Shown piece by piece: positions 46,456-56,052 of a stretch of DNA of 64,000 bases; the stretch's first letter is position 1, and the number at the start of each line of letters is the position of its first letter. The notes below the pieces were generated by a model, which saw only the letters and a list, made by a program, of their open reading frames with translations, was not told the DNA's origin and did no database searches. The position numbers and the translations under genes are program-made. Where the stretch lies: positions 1 to 64,000 of the forward strand of contig PYJD01000042.1 in assembly GCA_003635315.1 (NCBI GenBank). Reading direction: 5' to 3'. Origin of the DNA: Candidatus Poribacteria bacterium. GTDB lineage: Bacteria; Poribacteria; WGA-4E; WGA-3G.

Positions 46456-47826
46456 ATGAACTCGGAAAATAGACACCCAAGTCCTTTACCTAAGTTGATT
46501 GCTATATGCGGTCTTCTTTTACTGTTTATTCTTGCCGTAAATGCTATGCGGGTTATTGAAAAGAGAAGGAGACCTACCCCGACACACAACCTTGAAGTAA
46601 GGGAAACTAATACACAACCATTACCAAATCCACAACCTATTAACGCAGAACCTAAGGAAAAGAATTCAAACTCTGTAAGACGTAGAGATGTACTTACTAC
46701 GAGACGAGGACCTGATGGTTTTAATCTCTATCGCTATTGGTGGCGTGGTGGTGCAGCTGTTTATGTGGCTGAAATGGACCGTAATGCTGAAGATCTGAAG
46801 TTTGATGTTGAGCTTGCTAATGGACAAATACTCAGAAGGGAAACAGTATCCAGCGCAACACGACGGCTAAAAAGAAAAGGGATACAGTCTATAGCAGGTG
46901 TTAATGGAAGTTTCGGTATACGCGAGGATAACTGGGGACGAGGTGGGATGATCTTTAACCTCCATATACAAAATGGTGAACTTGTTAGCATCCCAAAACT
47001 CATCAATAGATGGGGGTATTCACCACCGACACCTTGGGGGGAAACAAGTTTTGGCGTCACACCAGATGGTGAATTCCTTATGGATGCAGTTCAATTAAAC
47101 GGCAGTTTTCACGTTGGAAATGACACCCTTGTTATAGACGCAATTAACCAGATCTGTGATTCCTATTGTCCGGTAGTCATTTTTACACCACGTTTTGGTA
47201 GATCAACTTTGACCAGACGATGCTATGAATTTACACTCAAGAACCTCACACTTCCAATTACTGGAAAGTATAAGAGTAAGTTTGTTGTTACGGATGTAAA
47301 TTCAAGAGGGAACAGTATCATACCCTCTGATGGCGTTGTTTTAGCAATTGAACCACGTTTAGCAAGAAGTTGGTATAAAAAGATTACCGAATTTACAAAA
47401 GGTGAATTAGAAATTGCTCTTACACCCAAAAAGTGGCAAACAGTCAACGAAGGAATTGGCGGGAATCTACGACTATTACGAGATGGAAGAATTGAACCCG
47501 AACTTGTGCGGTTTAACCGTACCCGAGGTGGCAGTGCAATCGGACATCATAACGGAGCACAACGACATCCAAGGAGTGCTTTAGGTTTCAACGATGAAAA
47601 ATTGTTCCTGATTGTTGTTGATGGCAGACAACCCGGGTATAGTATGGGAATGACACTATACGAAATGGCAGATTTCTTCAACGACATAGGAGTCAAAAAT
47701 GCCATAAACTTTGATGGAGGGAGTTCCTCCGCATTGTGGACATTAGGGGAAATAGTCAATGAACCCGCACACGGTTATGAACGACCTATCTTCAATGTAG
47801 CTGTGATTCGTAGGAATGATGAATAA
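46456..47826 (+). CDS. Phosphodiester glycosidase family (NAGPA/DUF2233) protein
   Basis: 456 residues. N-terminal membrane anchor (about 14-30), a Pro/Asn-rich linker, and a catalytic domain with AINFDGGSSSALW and SIAGVNGSFGI, typical of NAGPA-like phosphodiester glycosidases. It also carries RHPRSALGF. In other bacteria the family removes GlcNAc-phosphodiesters or modifies envelope glycans. Likely periplasmic. It overlaps the next gene. Confidence 0.88.
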   Translation: MNSENRHPSPLPKLIAICGLLLLFILAVNAMRVIEKRRRPTPTHNLEVRETNTQPLPNPQPINAEPKEKNSNSVRRRDVLTTRRGPDGFNLYRYWWRGGAAVYVAEMDRNAEDLKFDVELANGQILRRETVSSATRRLKRKGIQSIAGVNGSFGIREDNWGRGGMIFNLHIQNGELVSIPKLINRWGYSPPTPWGETSFGVTPDGEFLMDAVQLNGSFHVGNDTLVIDAINQICDSYCPVVIFTPRFGRSTLTRRCYEFTLKNLTLPITGKYKSKFVVTDVNSRGNSIIPSDGVVLAIEPRLARSWYKKITEFTKGELEIALTPKKWQTVNEGIGGNLRLLRDGRIEPELVRFNRTRGGSAIGHHNGAQRHPRSALGFNDEKLFLIVVDGRQPGYSMGMTLYEMADFFNDIGVKNAINFDGGSSSALWTLGEIVNEPAHGYERPIFNVAVIRRNDE

Positions 47827-48244
47827 CTACAGAATATATGGATGTGTTCTTTTAACAATCCTGCTCTTTGTCGCCTGCACAAATAGAAATACGCCACAAG
47901 GGGTAACGGAGGACTTTATCTATAATTACTATAAACACGCAAACCAAGGAGCCTCCCTCAAATTGTGTGCTGGTAGAGCTGAAGAAAAACTTCATGCAGA
48001 AATTGCGCGAGTGCAAGAGGTGCGTTCTCAGGATCAACCTGTCACGGACATGCCACAAATTGATTATCAACAGACAGGAAAAGAAAGATCAACTGAAGTT
48101 GAAGGGGTAATACACGAATTATTTAACTATAAATTGACAATTAAGAGTCGAGATGGAAGAACAACACATTCTCGAAATGTTGTGATTACCACTGAAAATA
48201 TTGATGGACAGTGGAAAGTAGTCAATTTTGATGAGTATGAATGA
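47816..48244 (+). CDS. Small lipoprotein, DUF4878-like
   Basis: 142 residues. Signal peptide with lipobox FVAC (Cys about 21), then a compact domain resembling DUF4878/nuclear-transport-factor-2-like lipoproteins (TPQGVTEDFIYNYYKHAN ... VVITTENIDGQWKVVNF). It overlaps the glycosidase gene by 11 nt, so it is translationally coupled. Function unknown. Confidence 0.75.
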   Translation: MMNNYRIYGCVLLTILLFVACTNRNTPQGVTEDFIYNYYKHANQGASLKLCAGRAEEKLHAEIARVQEVRSQDQPVTDMPQIDYQQTGKERSTEVEGVIHELFNYKLTIKSRDGRTTHSRNVVITTENIDGQWKVVNFDEYE

Positions 48245-48288
48245 TGTAAGAAATACGGGGAATACAAAGATTTGCCTATGGAGAATTT

Positions 48289-49413
48289 ATGAAAACTGGT
48301 AAGGTTGCTATTTTTACACAACCTCAAACCCCGTTGGAATTTAGGGAATATCCGATTCCATCTGTAACACCTGATGACATGCTTATACGAATCCGAATGG
48401 CAAATATATGTGGTTCGGATTTACATTTTTGGCGTGGACACGGTCCGAAAATCGATAGTGGTATTCCACAAGTTCTGGGACACGAAATGATTGGCACAAT
48501 TGAAAAAATGGGCAGAAATGTCAATGCTGACAGTATTGGACAACCATTAGAAGAGGGTGATCGCATTGTGTATTCATATTTCAAACCATGCCAACGTTGT
48601 TGGATGTGTCTCAACGGTAAACCCGGATGTCCTAACCGTTACCGTGATTGGCTTGGGGTTTCCAGTGATCAACCACCACACTTCCATGGTGCCTACGGTG
48701 AGTACTACTATATGAAAGCGGGACATTGGGTGTTTAAAGTTCCTGATGATCTGGCAGATGAACTCGTTTCACCAATTAACTGCGCTTTATCGGAAGTAAT
48801 CTATGGATTAAACCAAATAGGTATCACTCTCGGAGATACGGTTGTAATTCAAGGTGCAGGTGGATTAGGACTTTATGCTACTGCTGTTGCCAGAGAGATG
48901 GGCGTAGGAAAAATAATTGTACTGGATAGACTTCCTGGACGTCTTTCGCTTGCACAAGAATTCGGTGCAGATTATACCCTAAATGTAGAGGAAATTGGAA
49001 TAGAAGAACGTGTCAATTATGTACTTGATCAGACGGGTGGTATTGGTGCTGATCTTGTCGCAGAATTTGTCGGTTCACCACGTGTACTCGCTGAAGGTGT
49101 TGAAATGCTCCGGTGGGGTGGTCGTTATTTATGGATAGGTAATATAAATCTTGGATTCCCAACCGAAATTGACCCGGGCAATATTGTACGGTGCAGCAAG
49201 ACAATCCGTGGCGTCATCGTTTATGAACCGTGGGTTATACCACGGGCACTTAATTTCCTTAGCCGTACACGAGATAAATATCCATTCCATAAAATCATAT
49301 CAGACACCTTCGATTTTGAGAATATAAATGATGCATTTTCCTACGCCGATGGAGGTTCTGCCATTAGAGTTGGATTAGACTTCAATACGAGTTCTGAAAC
49401 TAACAACAGATAG
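48289..49413 (+). CDS. Zinc-dependent medium-chain dehydrogenase
   Basis: 374 residues. Catalytic zinc ligands in ICGSDLHF and LGHE, four structural-zinc-type cysteines (CQRCWMCLNGKPGC), and the NAD(P)-binding GAGGLGLYAT. Oxidises an alcohol or sugar alcohol (threonine- or sorbitol-dehydrogenase-like subgroup). Substrate unknown; it fits the sugar-processing theme of the window. GGAG precedes the ATG. Confidence 0.92.
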   Translation: MKTGKVAIFTQPQTPLEFREYPIPSVTPDDMLIRIRMANICGSDLHFWRGHGPKIDSGIPQVLGHEMIGTIEKMGRNVNADSIGQPLEEGDRIVYSYFKPCQRCWMCLNGKPGCPNRYRDWLGVSSDQPPHFHGAYGEYYYMKAGHWVFKVPDDLADELVSPINCALSEVIYGLNQIGITLGDTVVIQGAGGLGLYATAVAREMGVGKIIVLDRLPGRLSLAQEFGADYTLNVEEIGIEERVNYVLDQTGGIGADLVAEFVGSPRVLAEGVEMLRWGGRYLWIGNINLGFPTEIDPGNIVRCSKTIRGVIVYEPWVIPRALNFLSRTRDKYPFHKIISDTFDFENINDAFSYADGGSAIRVGLDFNTSSETNNR

Positions 49414-49422
49414 GAAACTCGT

Positions 49423-50565
49423 ATGAATCCACAAATCAAAAAGCCTACCTCACTATATATCCATATACCGTTCTGTGCAACGAAATGCTACTATTGTGCA
49501 TTCAATACCTATTCTTTCCATAAAGAACAAGCAAATGCTTACTTAGATGCACTTAGCACAGAGATGCAAATCTATACACCACAAACCAGTCAATTACAAA
49601 CAATCTTTATTGGAGGGGGAACACCATCAATCCTCTCTGCAAACAGTTTAGACCGTTTATTTACCGATATATACACTAAATTTCAGATATCTACAGATGT
49701 TGAGATCACCGTTGAATGTAATCCAGGAACAGTTGATGCAGAAAAATTAGGAGTAATGAAAAAAGCATGGGTAAACCGATTAAGTTTCGGTTTACAAGCC
49801 ATGCAGGACGAGATATTACATCAGTTAGGACGGATACATACCGTCAATGAATTCTACGACAGTTATCATCTGGCACGCGAATTCGGTTTTGACAATATTA
49901 ACATCGATCTCATCTTTGCTCTGCCAGAACAGACAATGGAAATGTGGCAATTCACACTAACAGAAACAATATCCTTAGAACCCGATCATATCTCCACCTA
50001 TAATCTTGTTATGGAAGAGTCAACACCGTTTTATGACTGGTGGAAAAATGGCGACCTCATCCTCCCATCCGAAGATAAAGAAGCGGATATGTTTCAATAT
50101 ACAATTGACACACTCATTAAAAACGGATATTTACACTATGAAATCTGTAACTTCGCTAAACCAAACCAGGAAGTGAAACACAACCTTGTATATTGGAATA
50201 ATCAAGAATATATAGGGTTAGGTGTTGGGGCGTGTGGATATATTGAAGGTGTGCGATATACCAACATAAAAGGGATACCACCCTATATTCAAAAACTCCG
50301 TGAACTGAAGAAACCGATTGCAGATACTGAAATTCTTACTGGGAAAGCAGAAAAAGCAGAAACCCTTATGCTATCACTACGGAAACGAGAGGGAATTTGT
50401 ATAAGGGATTATACGTTGCGTTTCGGTGAATCAATTGATGTAGAATTTGGAGAAGTTATTCAAAAATGGAAGGATTTAGAGTTGTTAGAACAAACGCAAA
50501 CCCATCTCCGGCTTACGGATCGTGGTCTCTTATTGGCAAATGAAGTGTTTGTTGAATTGATGTAA
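49423..50565 (+). CDS. hemW: Radical SAM heme chaperone HemW
   Basis: 380 residues. Radical SAM CxxxCxxC motif C18-C22-C25 (IHIPFCATKCYYCAF), GGGTPS, the HemW IECNPG-type motif (VECNPGTVD), and the C-terminal HemW winged-helix domain (RKREGICIRDY). Formerly called HemN-like; it inserts heme rather than acting as coproporphyrinogen oxidase. 9 nt after the dehydrogenase. Confidence 0.92.
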   Translation: MNPQIKKPTSLYIHIPFCATKCYYCAFNTYSFHKEQANAYLDALSTEMQIYTPQTSQLQTIFIGGGTPSILSANSLDRLFTDIYTKFQISTDVEITVECNPGTVDAEKLGVMKKAWVNRLSFGLQAMQDEILHQLGRIHTVNEFYDSYHLAREFGFDNINIDLIFALPEQTMEMWQFTLTETISLEPDHISTYNLVMEESTPFYDWWKNGDLILPSEDKEADMFQYTIDTLIKNGYLHYEICNFAKPNQEVKHNLVYWNNQEYIGLGVGACGYIEGVRYTNIKGIPPYIQKLRELKKPIADTEILTGKAEKAETLMLSLRKREGICIRDYTLRFGESIDVEFGEVIQKWKDLELLEQTQTHLRLTDRGLLLANEVFVELM

Positions 50566-50609
50566 TTCTACTTCTTATACCAATTCTATTTATTATTCTG
50601 GTATTCTTT

Positions 50610-50886
50610 GTAGGTCGGGTAAAGGTACGAAACCCATAGGTGTCAACTTAAGGAATTTCTAATCATATTTGATTGATTTATACCCTCTTGTAGGTCGGGT
50701 AGAGGTACGAAACCCGACGAATTCCATACGCGGATTCGGCGTTGATTTGGACATGAGGCGCTTATATATATAAATACAGGAAATGTTGGACTTCACCTAC
50801 GATTCAACACAACCTACAAGGACATGCAATCACTAAGTTGACACCTATGGATAGAGGTACGAAACCCATAGGTGTCAACTTAAGGA
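50610..50886. repeat. Repeat cluster (GGTACGAAACCC family)
   Basis: Three copies of a GTACGAAACCC block (about 50625, 50705 and 50857). Two share GTAGGTCGGGTA(A/G)AGGTACGAAACCC, and two share CCCATAGGTGTCAACTTAAGGAAT. The second carries a GGATTCGGCGTTGATTTGG tail that recurs at 55890 and 56023. Non-coding. Confidence 0.7.
50835..50881. repeat. Perfect 16-bp inverted repeat
   Basis: AAGTTGACACCTATGG (50835-50850) and its exact complement (50866-50881) around a 15-nt loop containing GGTACGAAA. A candidate RNA hairpin or recognition site. Confidence 0.65.
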
Positions 50887-50910
50887 ATCTTGTAATGCAG
50901 AAGACCTCCT

Positions 50911-51077
50911 TAGTTCCTTTGGGGTGGAATGTTTATAGACAAACGTTGATCTCATCCTCTTTAGTTCCGTAGGAACGGAATGTCTATAGAAGTACGAATT
51001 CACACAGTCTTGAGTTCCATCGGAACGGAATGTCTATAGAAAAATGCTAACCGGCACACTTGAGTTCCGTAGGAACG
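50911..51077. repeat. CRISPR-like array with exact 50-bp period
   Basis: Four units start at 50911, 50961, 51011 and 51061, exactly 50 bp apart. The consensus is about 30 bp (T(T/G)AGTTCCGTAGGAACGGAA then TGTCTATAGA), with a GTTCC-GTA-GGAAC palindrome. Three unique 20-bp gaps (50941-50960, 50991-51010, 51041-51060) separate them. The first unit is degenerate; the last is partial. Not a standard CRISPR (short gaps, no cas genes in the window). Confidence 0.75.
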
Positions 51078-51261
51078 ACATAACCAATAAACATATCGTC
51101 ACTACGGTGATTGAAAACCATCAAAATTGATTTATCTGTAGATACCACTTTTGGGTATCAACAGATAAATCCCTATTAACCTAAGACACTTAAAACGAAA
51201 TAACTCTGCCTATGGGTACGACGTACTTGACACCCCGCAAAAAGTATGACAGAATACCCGT

Positions 51262-51771
51262 ATGCCGCGCAAAAACAAAATCCTCAACATTGGTGATGCT
51301 GCCCCATCATTCTCCCTGCCGTCCCATAGAAGACAAGCAGTCTCCCTCACATCCTACCGCAATAATCAGCACATAATATTAGCCTTTTTTAGGGGTACAT
51401 GGTGACCAAACAGTCGCCGTCAGTTGACTGCCATACAGGAACATACAGACGATTACGCACTATACAATGCAACCCCAATAGCTATTGCTGGACAATGGCC
51501 CCGAGAACTACGCGGATATGCAGAACGCAACGGAATTACCTACCCACTCTTAGTTGACAAAGACCGAAAAACTATAAAAAACTATGGTGTCTACCATTGG
51601 CTTAGCTTTGAGGCATATAATATCGCAAGACCTGCAACCTTCATTATTGACATAAAAGGCATTATACAATATATGTATATCGGATCACACCAATTCGACT
51701 TAGTAGATCAAACTGAAGTTATAAACTACCTAAAGTCCTTAAATACAGACAACGGACTGCAGATTTTATAG
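51262..51771 (+). CDS. Redoxin (AhpC/TSA-like), probable selenoprotein with TGA at codon 48
   Basis: 170 codons, open apart from a single TGA at 51403-51405. Translation with Sec48 reads GDAAPSFSLPS (11-21), then LAFFRGTW-U-PNSRRQL, where relatives have Cys at this position (RGTWCPxCRRQ). It continues as a normal thioredoxin fold (NATPIAIAGQWPRELRGY, ITYPLLVDKDRKTIKNYGV, RPATFIID). The second Cys position is Ser 51. The sequence on both sides of TGA stays intact and in frame, so selenocysteine is much more likely than decay. A small hairpin follows the TGA. No selA, selB, selC or selD is in the window. Confidence 0.85.
51411..51430 (+). promoter_or_regulatory. Candidate bacterial SECIS hairpin
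   Basis: CAGTC (51411-51415) pairs with GACTG (51426-51430) around a 10-nt loop, starting 5 nt after the in-frame TGA. A bacterial SECIS is expected just downstream of UGA, but the stem is short, so this is tentative. Confidence 0.35.
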
Positions 51772-51898
51772 AAGTCTATAAACTATTCATTAGGTGGATA
51801 GAGTATACATTCATGCCCTACCCAGAAGACGCTCAGATAGTGATTTATTGTAGTGTTTTCTAACAATATCATAACATATTACAGTAGATAAAATGATT

Positions 51899-51926
51899 TT
51901 GAATTACAGTAAATGTGTGGTATACT
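51899..51926 (+). promoter_or_regulatory. Promoter of the riboflavin operon
   Basis: TTGAAT (51899-51904), 16-nt spacer, TATACT (51921-51926); ribD starts 37 nt downstream with AGGTGA before its ATG. No FMN-riboswitch motif is visible in 51772-51962. Confidence 0.6.
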
Positions 51927-51962
51927 ATAAGACGCATACAGCATTGTAGGTGAAGCAGTAGA

Positions 51963-53081
51963 ATGAACGAGTCGCACATTGCCTTTATGAACCGCGCACT
52001 TACATTAGCAGAGATAGCAAAGGGACGTACAAGTCCAAATCCCCTTGTCGGTGCAGTGGTCGTTAAGGATGGGAAAATAATTGCTGAAGGATATCATAAA
52101 AAAGTCGGTGGACCACATGCCGAAATCCACGCTTTAGATGCAGCTGGAGAAAAAAACCATGGTGCTACACTCTATGTTACCCTTGAACCTTGTTGTCATT
52201 GGGGACGAACACCTCCTTGCACAAAAGCAATCATCAATTCTGGAATTGCCAATGTTTATGTCGCACATTTAGATCCAAACCCGAAAGTTGCTGGAAAGGG
52301 TATACAAGAGTTAGAGAAGGCAGGTATAAAAACCAACGTTGGCGTATGTGCAGAAGCCGCGAAGATACTGAATGAAGTTTACATTAAACATATTACAACT
52401 GGATACCCGTTTGTCATCTTAAAAACGGCGATGAGTCTTGACGGTAAAATCGCAACTACGACAGGGGAATCGCAATGGATTACTTCTGAATCATCCCGTC
52501 AAAAGGTACATGAAATACGGGATCAGATAGATGCAATTATTGTAGGTGTTGGAACGGTTCTAAGCGATAATCCTACTCTTACCACAAGACTCCCAGATAA
52601 GAAGGGAAAAGATCCAATACGGATAGTTTTAGATTCACATGCAAGAACACCTTTAACCGCAAGAGTTATTAACCCTAATAGTCATGCAAAGGTGATCGTT
52701 GCTGTTACACCTCAAGCATCGAAAGAAAAGGTTGCTAAACTCGAAAAAAGGCATGCCGAAGTAATTGTCATTCCCGAAAAAGAAGGACGAGTCTGTTTCA
52801 AAACGTTGATGCAAACATTAGGAGCACGTGGAATTACAAGTGTGTTAGTGGAAGGTGGAGGAAAAGTTAACGCAAGTGTATTAGAATCAGGTATGGTGGA
52901 TAAAGTCATGTGTTTCATTGCTCCAATATTCATCGGAGGTAGACAGGCACCAGGTATAATAGATGGAGATGGGATCAACCGATTAATAGATGCTCCTGAA
53001 CTTCAAAGACTTACAGTCACCAAACTTCATAAAGACTTGCTGATTGAAGGGTATTTCACTCAGAAATGTTTACAGGGATAA
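51963..53081 (+). CDS. ribD: Bifunctional pyrimidine deaminase/reductase RibD
   Basis: 372 residues. Deaminase zinc site H52-A-E54 with C77 and C86 (PCCHWGRTPPC), then the reductase domain (TAMSLDGKIATTTGESQWITS, VGVGTVLSDNPTLTTR). Carries out steps two and three of riboflavin synthesis. It overlaps ribE by 16 nt. Confidence 0.96.
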   Translation: MNESHIAFMNRALTLAEIAKGRTSPNPLVGAVVVKDGKIIAEGYHKKVGGPHAEIHALDAAGEKNHGATLYVTLEPCCHWGRTPPCTKAIINSGIANVYVAHLDPNPKVAGKGIQELEKAGIKTNVGVCAEAAKILNEVYIKHITTGYPFVILKTAMSLDGKIATTTGESQWITSESSRQKVHEIRDQIDAIIVGVGTVLSDNPTLTTRLPDKKGKDPIRIVLDSHARTPLTARVINPNSHAKVIVAVTPQASKEKVAKLEKRHAEVIVIPEKEGRVCFKTLMQTLGARGITSVLVEGGGKVNASVLESGMVDKVMCFIAPIFIGGRQAPGIIDGDGINRLIDAPELQRLTVTKLHKDLLIEGYFTQKCLQG

Positions 53082-53710
53082 TTGAGGAAATTGGAAAGAT
53101 TTCCCAAATACAACCGCAATCCGGGGGTGTTACAGTCAAGATCAATGCGCATACTATTCTTGAAGATACAAAAATTGGGGATAGTATTGCTGTTGACGGT
53201 CCTTGCCTTACTGTCAGAGTACTTGAAAAAGACGGATTTGTTGCTGATATCAGTGAAGAAACCTGCCGCAGAACCACATTACGGTCATGTAAAGTTGGCA
53301 CACAAGTAAATCTGGAACGCTCCCTACGGTTACAGGATCGACTCGGTGGACATTTGGTTTTAGGACATATTGATGAAGTAGCTACTATCAGTGGGTGGAA
53401 ACACGAAGGCACATCAGTCATTATGGAGGTTACTGTTGGTGAGAATGTAAGACCTTACATCGCATATAAAGGTTCAATCGCTGTTGATGGTGTAAGTCTA
53501 ACAATAGCAAATGTTCTGGAAAATAGATTTGAAGTGGCACTGATTCCACATACCCTACAAGTTACAACCTTTGGTGAAAAGCAAGTCGGTGACGCTGTGA
53601 ACATAGAAGTTGATGTAATGGCACGATACGTTGAAACCCTAATGCGAAACCAAGCGACACCTACACAGACACTAAATTTAGAATTTCTTCAAAAACATGG
53701 GTACAGTTAA
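53066..53710 (+). CDS. ribE: Riboflavin synthase alpha chain
   Basis: 214 residues with two lumazine-binding repeats: MFTGIIEEIGKISQI at the start, IAVDGPCLTV, then IAVDGVSLTIANV in the second half. Dismutates two dimethylribityllumazines to riboflavin. Starts inside the end of ribD; 24 nt before ribBA. Confidence 0.96.
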   Translation: MFTGIIEEIGKISQIQPQSGGVTVKINAHTILEDTKIGDSIAVDGPCLTVRVLEKDGFVADISEETCRRTTLRSCKVGTQVNLERSLRLQDRLGGHLVLGHIDEVATISGWKHEGTSVIMEVTVGENVRPYIAYKGSIAVDGVSLTIANVLENRFEVALIPHTLQVTTFGEKQVGDAVNIEVDVMARYVETLMRNQATPTQTLNLEFLQKHGYS

Positions 53711-53734
53711 AGATAAAGAACGCGAGACTTCATT

Positions 53735-54952
53735 ATGAATTTTAGTACTATTCCTGATGCCCTTTCTGCCATTAAAGATGGAGAAATGATTATCGTTGTT
53801 GATGAACCAGATCGCGAAAATGAAGGTGATCTCATTATGGCTGCCGAAAAGGTGACTGCCGAGTCCATCAACTTTATGGCAAAATACGGGCGCGGACTTA
53901 TATGTCTTCCGACATGTACAGAACGCCTTACCGAGCTTCAACTTAATCCAATGGTCATGGATAACACTGCACAGATGCAAACGGCATTTACTGTGACAAT
54001 TGATGCAAAGGAAGTCACCACTGGAATTTCTGCACAGGAACGCGCTTTTACCATTCGCAAATTTGTGGATGAAGATGCTGTGCCTTCTGATTTTGTCAGA
54101 CCCGGACATATTTTCCCTCTTGAAGCACAACCCGGCGGTGTACTCCGACGCGCTGGACATACAGAAGCTACGGTCGATTTAGCACGACTCGCTGGTCTCT
54201 ACCCCGCAGGTGTCTTATGTGAAGTTCTCAATGATGATGGAACTATGGCACGGGTTCCTGAATTGTTTGAATTCGCAAAAGAACACAATCTCAAGATTAT
54301 TACTATTTCAGATCTTATCGCATATCGTAGACACACAGAAACACTCATTAAAAAGGTCTCAACAGCTACAATCCCTACTATACATGGAGAATTCAAACTT
54401 CACGCCTATGAAAGCAATGTCGACGGTTCACCATCTCCAATCGATTCTGCTGAAACACATGTCGCACTAACTAAAGGAAATATAACAGATGAAAATCCTA
54501 TCCTTGTCAGAGTTCATTCGCAATGTCTCACAGGAGATGTGTTCGGTTCACTTCGGTGCGATTGTGGTGAACAACTCCAAATTGCCCTCGGAAATATTGA
54601 GAAAGAGGGTAGAGGTGTATTATTATATATGCGACAAGAGGGTAGAGGTATGGGACTCAAAGATAAGATTCGGGCTTATCATCTTCAAGATAATGAAGGC
54701 TTGGATACTGTTGAAGCCAATGAACGCCTCGGGTTCCCACCCGATTTACGGGATTACGGAATCGGGGCACAGATCCTCGTAGATTTAGGCGTAAAAAAAA
54801 TGCGAATAATGACAAATAATCCTCATAAAGTCAAAGGATTATCTGGCTATGGATTGGAGATCGTTGAACAAATCCCGTTGCAAACTACTCCCAACTCATA
54901 TAATAAACATTACCTACAGACAAAACGCACAAAACTGGGGCATCTTCTCTAA
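53735..54952 (+). CDS. ribBA: Bifunctional DHBP synthase/GTP cyclohydrolase II
   Basis: 405 residues. N-terminal DHBP synthase ([37 protein letters not shown]) and C-terminal GTP cyclohydrolase II. The latter has [20 protein letters not shown] with the zinc cysteines, [13 protein letters not shown] and [18 protein letters not shown]. Supplies both precursors of riboflavin. Third gene of the operon. Confidence 0.96.
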   Translation: MNFSTIPDALSAIKDGEMIIVVDEPDRENEGDLIMAAEKVTAESINFMAKYGRGLICLPTCTERLTELQLNPMVMDNTAQMQTAFTVTIDAKEVTTGISAQERAFTIRKFVDEDAVPSDFVRPGHIFPLEAQPGGVLRRAGHTEATVDLARLAGLYPAGVLCEVLNDDGTMARVPELFEFAKEHNLKIITISDLIAYRRHTETLIKKVSTATIPTIHGEFKLHAYESNVDGSPSPIDSAETHVALTKGNITDENPILVRVHSQCLTGDVFGSLRCDCGEQLQIALGNIEKEGRGVLLYMRQEGRGMGLKDKIRAYHLQDNEGLDTVEANERLGFPPDLRDYGIGAQILVDLGVKKMRIMTNNPHKVKGLSGYGLEIVEQIPLQTTPNSYNKHYLQTKRTKLGHLL

Positions 54953-55192
54953 ATACTCAGGTGCATCAAAATCCAAATATCATCTCATGTAGAATATGAC
55001 TGATAAATAATATATAAGAGCATCCTTTTTTCAACATATATTGTAATTACAGTATTCACATTTACAAATATGGGGTGAGGAGGTAGTCGGTTAACTCGCA
55101 ACTGTTTTCAAGCACATTCAATAATTAAGCCAGTGTGGAGGTAATCCCAATTGTTAATCAACTTTGAAGTTGAAAACTTGTAGGAAATAATT

Positions 55193-55672
55193 ATGCCAAA
55201 TATATATGAAGGTAACCTGAATAGCACAGACCTTAAAATCGGTATTATTGTAAGTCGATTTAACAGTTTTATCACCACTAAACTATTGGATGGAGCACTT
55301 GATGCCATTAAACGTCACGGTGGTAATTTGGATGATGTTGATGTGGTGTGGATACCCGGAGCATTTGAAACTCCCCCTATTGCTAAACAACTCGCTGAAA
55401 GTGAACGGTACCATGCACTTATTTGTATTGGGGCAGTAATACGCGGTTCTACACCCCACTTCGATTATGTAGCAGGTGAGAGTGCCAAAGGTATTTCACA
55501 AGTTTCATTGCAGACAGGGATTCCGGTTATCTATGGGATTATTACAACAGATACAATTGAGCAGGCTATTGAAAGGGCAGGAACAAAGTCCGGGAACAAA
55601 GGAGCCGAGGCTGCAGTAACCGCAATTGAAATGGCGAATCTATGTAAACAGCTTAACTCCCTTGATAAATGA
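55193..55672 (+). CDS. ribH: Lumazine synthase
   Basis: 159 residues. IVVSRFN-equivalent [40 protein letters not shown] and NKGAEAA. Forms 6,7-dimethyl-8-ribityllumazine and can assemble icosahedral shells. Separated from ribBA by 240 nt without a recognisable element; probably the last gene of the operon. Confidence 0.95.
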   Translation: MPNIYEGNLNSTDLKIGIIVSRFNSFITTKLLDGALDAIKRHGGNLDDVDVVWIPGAFETPPIAKQLAESERYHALICIGAVIRGSTPHFDYVAGESAKGISQVSLQTGIPVIYGIITTDTIEQAIERAGTKSGNKGAEAAVTAIEMANLCKQLNSLDK

Positions 55673-55761
55673 TTATTCTTAGATAGTATACAACCTGCAG
55701 GATGGAAACGTATAACTCAGGTATTTCATAAATAGAATATCGGTTGGTTGAGGTACGAAAC

Positions 55762-55841
55762 CCATAGGTGTCAATTTAAGGAAAACAACCTTTGTAACCC
55801 CAGACCTGGTAGGAGCGGTTTGGAACCGCTCTGGATTTTAG
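55762..55841 (+). repeat. 80-bp dispersed repeat, copy A
   Basis: CCATAGGTGTCAATTTAAGGAAA ... TAGGAGCGGTTTGGAACCGCT ... TTTTAG; matches 56893-56973 with few differences. Contains the AGCGGTTTGGAACCGCT palindrome. Lies between ribH and the broken repeat gene. Confidence 0.75.
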
Positions 55842-55914
55842 TCAGATACAGGGTTGAAGAACGAAACCCACCGAATTCCATACGCGGATTCGGTGTTGAT
55901 TTGGACGAATTCCC

Positions 55915-56022
55915 GGGGAATGCCTAATGGCATTCATACCTGGGAATGTCTAAATGACATTCATACCTGGGGAATGTCTAAATGACATTCATACCGTTGA
56001 TTCCTTGATTCCTTGATTCCGC
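55915..56022 (+). repeat. Tandem repeats with internal hairpins
   Basis: Three units of about 27 bp (55915-55940, 55941-55967, 55968-55995) of GGGAATGTCTAAATGACATT-type, each with a GAATGTC/GACATTC hairpin. They are followed by a short TTGATTCC triplet repeat (55997-56022). Non-coding. Confidence 0.65.
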
Positions 56023-56052
56023 GGATTCGGCGTTGATTTGGACATGAAACCC

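Noticed and set aside
50911-51077. Calling the 50-bp array a true CRISPR
   Set aside because: Gaps are only 20 bp, the first repeat is degenerate, and no cas genes are nearby, so it is listed as a repeat array only.
51262-51771. Treating the redoxin as a pseudogene broken by a stop
   Set aside because: The only stop is TGA at the catalytic Cys position and both sides remain in frame and conserved, which fits selenocysteine better than decay.
51772-51962. FMN riboswitch upstream of ribD
   Set aside because: The conserved RFN-element blocks are not visible; only a promoter and a Shine-Dalgarno are seen.
53678-54160. 160-codon minus-strand frame inside ribBA
   Set aside because: It lies entirely opposite ribE/ribBA, which have clear motifs, and is taken as a shadow.
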